This document shows, one piece after another, positions 6,469 through 8,724 of a DNA stretch of 8,724 nucleotides. Position 1 is the first letter of the stretch, and every line of letters starts with the position of its first letter. The stretch lies in the NCBI GenBank assembly GCA_021815525.1, contig JAKAGN010000094.1, forward strand, positions 1 to 8,724. The letters run 5' to 3'. Both the position numbers and the translations under genes were made by a program. Under the pieces are notes generated by a model. That model saw only the letters and a list, made by a program, of their open reading frames with translations. It was not told the origin of the DNA and did not search any database. Source of the stretch: Deltaproteobacteria bacterium (GTDB lineage: Bacteria > Desulfobacterota > Desulfobacteria > Desulfobacterales > Desulfatibacillaceae).

Positions 6469-6491
6469 GCTGGGATTCGGCGCGGCCCAGG
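6469..6491. promoter_or_regulatory. Candidate activator-binding enhancer (dyad at about -96)
   Basis: GCTGG (6469-6473), 13 bases, then CCAG (6487-6490), the same spacing as in the stronger dyad at 3105-3127. The inner arm positions do not pair as well, so this is the weaker site. Its centre lies 96 bp upstream of the predicted sigma-54 start at 6576, 11 bp (about one helical turn) further than the matching site at the other promoter. CTGG and CCAG are common in GC-rich DNA, so chance cannot be excluded. Confidence 0.35.
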
Positions 6492-6547
6492 GCTCTTCGC
6501 CGCTTTTTACTTGCAAATGACAGGTCAAGGCTTTACCTTGTCAAATC

Positions 6548-6572
6548 TTTGGCACGTCTTATGCGTGCCAAA
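6548..6572. repeat. Perfect 9-bp inverted repeat enclosing the sigma-54 promoter
   Basis: TTTGGCACG (6548-6556) and its exact reverse complement CGTGCCAAA (6564-6572), separated by seven bases. The left arm contains the whole -24 box; the right arm starts at the -12 C and ends near -4. A sigma-54 promoter has no inherent dyad symmetry, so the mirrored arm suggests an overlapping operator. In RNA it could form a hairpin only if transcription began further upstream. Confidence 0.7.
6550..6564 (+). promoter_or_regulatory. Sigma-54 (-24/-12) promoter for the second Cache-kinase operon
   Basis: Reads TGGCACGTCTTATGC: a perfect -24 box TGGCACG, four bases, then ATGC for TTGC (one mismatch, GC retained), with correct 12-base GG-to-GC spacing and the preferred T before TGG. 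The start is predicted near 6576, leaving a 59-nt leader before ATG 6635. Activation should need an NtrC-type regulator; the one at 3316-4755 is the obvious candidate. Confidence 0.8.
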
Positions 6573-6626
6573 ATGGAATGGGATCGCGCATTTTCGAGCG
6601 ATTCCGCGGGACCACCCCAAAAACGC

Positions 6627-6632
6627 GAGGGG
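6627..6632 (+). promoter_or_regulatory. Ribosome binding site deciding the start of the second Cache kinase
   Basis: GAGGGG just upstream of ATG 6635. The earlier in-frame ATG at 6578 lies only about 2 nt after the predicted transcription start, has no ribosome binding site, and would add 19 residues unlike a signal or membrane N-terminus. Confidence 0.65.
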
Positions 6633-6634
6633 AC

Positions 6635-8323
6635 ATGAAGGAGCAGGATCACTACCAGCCCCTGAAGATGAAGATCCTCGCCAGCATGCTGGTGGTTCCG
6701 TTCGTTCCCTTTCTGGCGGCCTCCCTCGTCGGCTTCTCCTACTTCACCAACTTCACCCGTAACATCACGGAATCCAAGCTCCAGCGCGTGGTGAACGACC
6801 ACGGGCTCATCATCGAGACCTTCCTGGCCGACCGCCGGGCGGACCTGGCGTTCGTGGCGGAGTCCTTTTCCCTGGAGGAGCTTTCCGACGAAAAAAAGCT
6901 CTCCCGGATATTCGACAACCTCCAGAAAAAATCCTCCGCCTTCGTGGACTTAGGCGTCATAAACCAGGACGGCCTCCACGTGGCCTACCACGGGCCCTAC
7001 AGGCTCGTGGGCAGGATGTATAACGCCACCCAGTGGTTCCGGGAGGTCATGCAGAAGGGCTACTACGTCTCGGACATCTACCTGGGCTTCCGCAACGTCC
7101 CCCACTTCGTTGTGGCCATAACCCGGAACGAGAAGGGGCGGGTCTGGGTCCTTAGGGCCACCATCGACACCCAGGCCTTCACCGACGTGGTGGAAGCCGT
7201 GCGCGTGGGCCGCACCGGCGAGGCCTACATCATCAACAAGGCCGGCGTGTTCCAGACCCGGCGGCGTTCGGGCGGCGAGCTTCTGGACAAGGACCCGGAC
7301 GCCCCCCGCTACCCCATGGCCTCGGTGGGGGCCCGGCCCTTCTACCTCAAGGATTCCGGCAGCGACGACTTCATCGTGGTGACCAGCTGGCTGAACGACC
7401 ACCAGTGGCTCCTGGTGGTCCGGCAGGCCGCCGACGACGCCTTCTCCGAGCTGCGCACCGCGCGCCTGATGGTGGGGCTCGTGGCCTTTCTGGGCGGCAT
7501 CCTCATCGTGGGCTCGGCCCTGTATCTTTCCGGCCGCATCGTGGCCCGCATCCGGCGCGTGGACCAGGAAAAGGTCCAGTTGAACCAGCAGCTCGTCATG
7601 GCCGGGCGCCTGGCCGAGATAGGCGAGATGTCCTCGGGCTTCGCCCACGAGATCAACAACCCCCTGCAGATCATCCGGGCCGAGACGTCTTTGGTGGAGA
7701 TGATCCTTCCCGAGCTGGGCAAGCGCGGCGCCCTCAGCGACTCCGAGGACTTCAGGGACGTCTCCGACTCCGTGAGGCAGATACAGCTTCAGGTGGAGCG
7801 CTGCGCCGACATCACCGCCGCCATCTTGAAGTTCGCCCGCAAGAAGACCGGCGCGCCCGAAAGGACGGACCTCGCCCAGTTCGTGCCCCAGGTGGCCCGA
7901 ATGGTGGCCAAGAAGGCGGAGGTGGACGGCGTGGCCTTCGAGGTGAATATCCCGGACGGCCCCGCCTTCATGGTGGACGCCGACCCCTCCCAGTTCCAGC
8001 AGGTGCTCTTAAACCTCGTGAACAACGCCCTCTACGCGGTGGGCAAGCGCCACGGCTCCTCCGGCCGGGGCGAGGTGAAGATCGCGCTGGGGCGCCGGGA
8101 CAACAAGGTGACCGTGGAGGTGTCCGACAACGGCTCGGGCATAAGCCCGGAGAACCTGGAAAAAATCTTCACGCCCTTTTTCACCACCAAGCCGGTGGGG
8201 CAGGGCACCGGTCTCGGGCTTTCCATCTGCTACGGCATCATCAACAAGATGGGCGGGAACATCGAGGTTAAAAGCGAGATCGACAGGGGCACGGTTTTCA
8301 CCGTTTTGCTTCCCGAAGCTTGA
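6635..8323 (+). CDS. Cache-domain membrane sensor histidine kinase, paralogue of the one at 768-2570
   Basis: 562 residues. Order: transmembrane helix about 13-37, periplasmic Cache-type sensor about 40-270 (AFVDLGVIN at 102-110, YYVSDIYLG at 143-151, VPHFVVAI at 155-162, AYIINKAGVFQTRR at 197-210), second transmembrane helix about 275-298, HisKA with H-box GFAHEINNP (H338), HATPase with N-box LNLVNNA (N464), G1 DNGSGI (498-503), TPFFTTKP and G2 GTGLGL (524-529). All catalytic boxes are intact, so an active kinase is expected. The sensor domain and kinase core match the other Cache kinase motif for motif, but the sensor interior has diverged, suggesting duplication followed by a change of ligand. 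It follows a sigma-54 promoter and is 18 bp before a receiver gene, its likely phosphate acceptor. Confidence 0.95.
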   Translation: MKEQDHYQPLKMKILASMLVVPFVPFLAASLVGFSYFTNFTRNITESKLQRVVNDHGLIIETFLADRRADLAFVAESFSLEELSDEKKLSRIFDNLQKKSSAFVDLGVINQDGLHVAYHGPYRLVGRMYNATQWFREVMQKGYYVSDIYLGFRNVPHFVVAITRNEKGRVWVLRATIDTQAFTDVVEAVRVGRTGEAYIINKAGVFQTRRRSGGELLDKDPDAPRYPMASVGARPFYLKDSGSDDFIVVTSWLNDHQWLLVVRQAADDAFSELRTARLMVGLVAFLGGILIVGSALYLSGRIVARIRRVDQEKVQLNQQLVMAGRLAEIGEMSSGFAHEINNPLQIIRAETSLVEMILPELGKRGALSDSEDFRDVSDSVRQIQLQVERCADITAAILKFARKKTGAPERTDLAQFVPQVARMVAKKAEVDGVAFEVNIPDGPAFMVDADPSQFQQVLLNLVNNALYAVGKRHGSSGRGEVKIALGRRDNKVTVEVSDNGSGISPENLEKIFTPFFTTKPVGQGTGLGLSICYGIINKMGGNIEVKSEIDRGTVFTVLLPEA

Positions 8324-8327
8324 TGAG

Positions 8328-8332
8328 AGGAG
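8328..8332 (+). promoter_or_regulatory. Ribosome binding site deciding a GTG start
   Basis: AGGAG nine bases before GTG 8342. The in-frame ATG at 8351 would be 18 bases away, too far. The ATG at 8323, which overlaps the kinase stop codon, is in the wrong frame. Confidence 0.6.
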
Positions 8333-8341
8333 AGCCGGCCC

Positions 8342-8724
8342 GTGGAGCCCATGACCATACTCCTGGTGGACGACGAAACCCGGTTCCTGGCCACCACCCA
8401 AAAGGTTCTGGCCCGCAAGGGCGTATCGGCCCTCGTGGCCGAGTCGGGCGAACAGGCCCTGGCCATCCTGGAGTCTACGCCGGTCCACGTGGTGATCCTG
8501 GATGTCAAGATGCCGGGCATGGACGGCCTTGCGACCCTTTCGGCCATGAAGAGCCGCCATCCGCAGATCGATGTCATCATGCTGACCGGCCACGCCACCC
8601 TGGAGTCCGCTGTGGAGGGCATGAAGAGCGGCGCGGGCGACTACCTCATGAAGCCGTGCGACATCGATCTCCTGGTGGCCAAGGCCCGGGATGCGTACGA
8701 AAAACGCCTGAGCATCTTGACATC
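8342..8724 (+). CDS. Response regulator receiver protein, partial, 3' end beyond the right edge
   Basis: The frame is open from GTG 8342 to the window end (127 codons). It contains one complete CheY-like receiver: acidic pair D10/D11 (LLVDDE), phospho-acceptor D54 in VILDVKMPGMDG, T82 in MLTGHA and K104 in MKPCD, all intact. The LTGH and KPCD motifs are shared with the tandem-receiver protein at the left edge, which also follows a Cache kinase, so the two modules look homologous. Whether an output or a second receiver domain follows cannot be seen. It sits 18 bp after the Cache kinase and is its presumed partner. Confidence 0.93.
   Translation, partial: MEPMTILLVDDETRFLATTQKVLARKGVSALVAESGEQALAILESTPVHVVILDVKMPGMDGLATLSAMKSRHPQIDVIMLTGHATLESAVEGMKSGAGDYLMKPCDIDLLVAKARDAYEKRLSILT

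Larger units (their letters stand above)
6221..6634. other. Divergent intergenic regulatory region
   Basis: 414 bases between two divergent sensor-kinase genes, with no convincing ORF or RNA gene. Contents in order: a sigma-70-like promoter for the leftward operon (6265-6294), a perfect 12-bp palindrome GCCCGGCCGGGC (6313-6324), a 9-bp inverted repeat pair GCGGGTTAA/TTAACCCGC (6303-6311 and 6412-6420), an 8-bp palindrome GGTTAACC (6410-6417), a GCTGG-N13-CCAG dyad (6469-6491), a direct repeat of GTCAA-N2-CTTT (6524-6534 and 6540-6550), and a sigma-54 promoter inside a perfect dyad (6548-6572) for the rightward operon, followed by an untranslated leader of about 59 nt. Confidence 0.8.

Noticed and set aside
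6482..6508. GCGGC/GCCGC hairpin followed by TTTTT on the plus strand (possible terminator or small RNA end)
   Set aside because: Only a 5-bp stem with a 12-nt loop, no upstream plus-strand gene, and it overlaps the candidate enhancer dyad.
6556..6570. A second sigma-54 promoter on the minus strand formed by the right arm of the dyad
   Set aside because: The -24 box TGGCACG is perfect, but the -12 position reads AGAC instead of TTGC, so the essential GC is missing.
6578..6634. Earlier ATG (6578) for the second Cache kinase
   Set aside because: Almost coincides with the predicted transcription start and has no ribosome binding site; ATG 6635 has GAGGGG close upstream.
7405..8271. 288-codon plus-strand frame and minus-strand frames (6950-7648, 8009-8593) over the second Cache kinase
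   Set aside because: Overlapping shadows of a gene whose own frame carries every expected kinase motif.
1..8724. Mobile elements, CRISPR arrays, tRNA or rRNA genes
   Set aside because: No transposase or integrase motifs, regularly spaced repeats, or structured RNA genes were seen; no abrupt change in coding composition suggests insertion.

Overview
The window is GC-rich with strongly G/C-biased third codon positions. Apart from two intergenic regions it consists entirely of two-component signalling genes. Cache-domain histidine kinases with HEINNP-type H-boxes, receiver-only regulators with LTGH...KPCD motifs and an NtrC-type sigma-54 activator together suggest a sulfate-reducing-type deltaproteobacterium (Desulfobacterota). 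That assignment is inference, because no taxonomic marker gene is present. I count three sensor kinases and five receiver domains. Only one receiver is attached to a visible output domain.

Layout. (A) Positions 1-3004, minus strand, read from 3004 downward: a single-receiver protein with degenerate acidic-pocket residues (2615-3004), a Cache-domain histidine kinase (768-2570), and a tandem-receiver protein that overlaps the kinase by 20 bp and runs off the left edge (787 to <1). (B) Positions 3005-3315, non-coding: the intrinsic terminator of operon C, a strong dyad and a sigma-54 promoter for operon A. (C) Positions 3316-6220, minus strand: a HAMP-type kinase (4733-6220) and an NtrC-family sigma-54 activator (3316-4755). 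The activator starts at TTG behind a perfect Shine-Dalgarno sequence, inside the kinase gene. (D) Positions 6221-6634, non-coding, divergent: a sigma-70-like promoter for operon C on the minus strand and a sigma-54 promoter for operon E on the plus strand. (E) Positions 6635-8724, plus strand: a second Cache-domain kinase, paralogous to that in A, then a receiver protein cut by the right edge.

Working model (inference). The kinase/NtrC pair C is made from a housekeeping-type promoter. Its activator carries GAFTGA, the sigma-54 contact loop. The operons on either side both begin at good -24/-12 sigma-54 promoters, and both have a GCTGG-N13-CCAG dyad 85-96 bp upstream of the predicted start, the usual enhancer distance. 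The simplest reading is a local cascade: the central pair senses one signal and switches on two related Cache-kinase/receiver modules that sense others. How those modules pass on their signal is not visible here, because their receivers show no output domain within the window.
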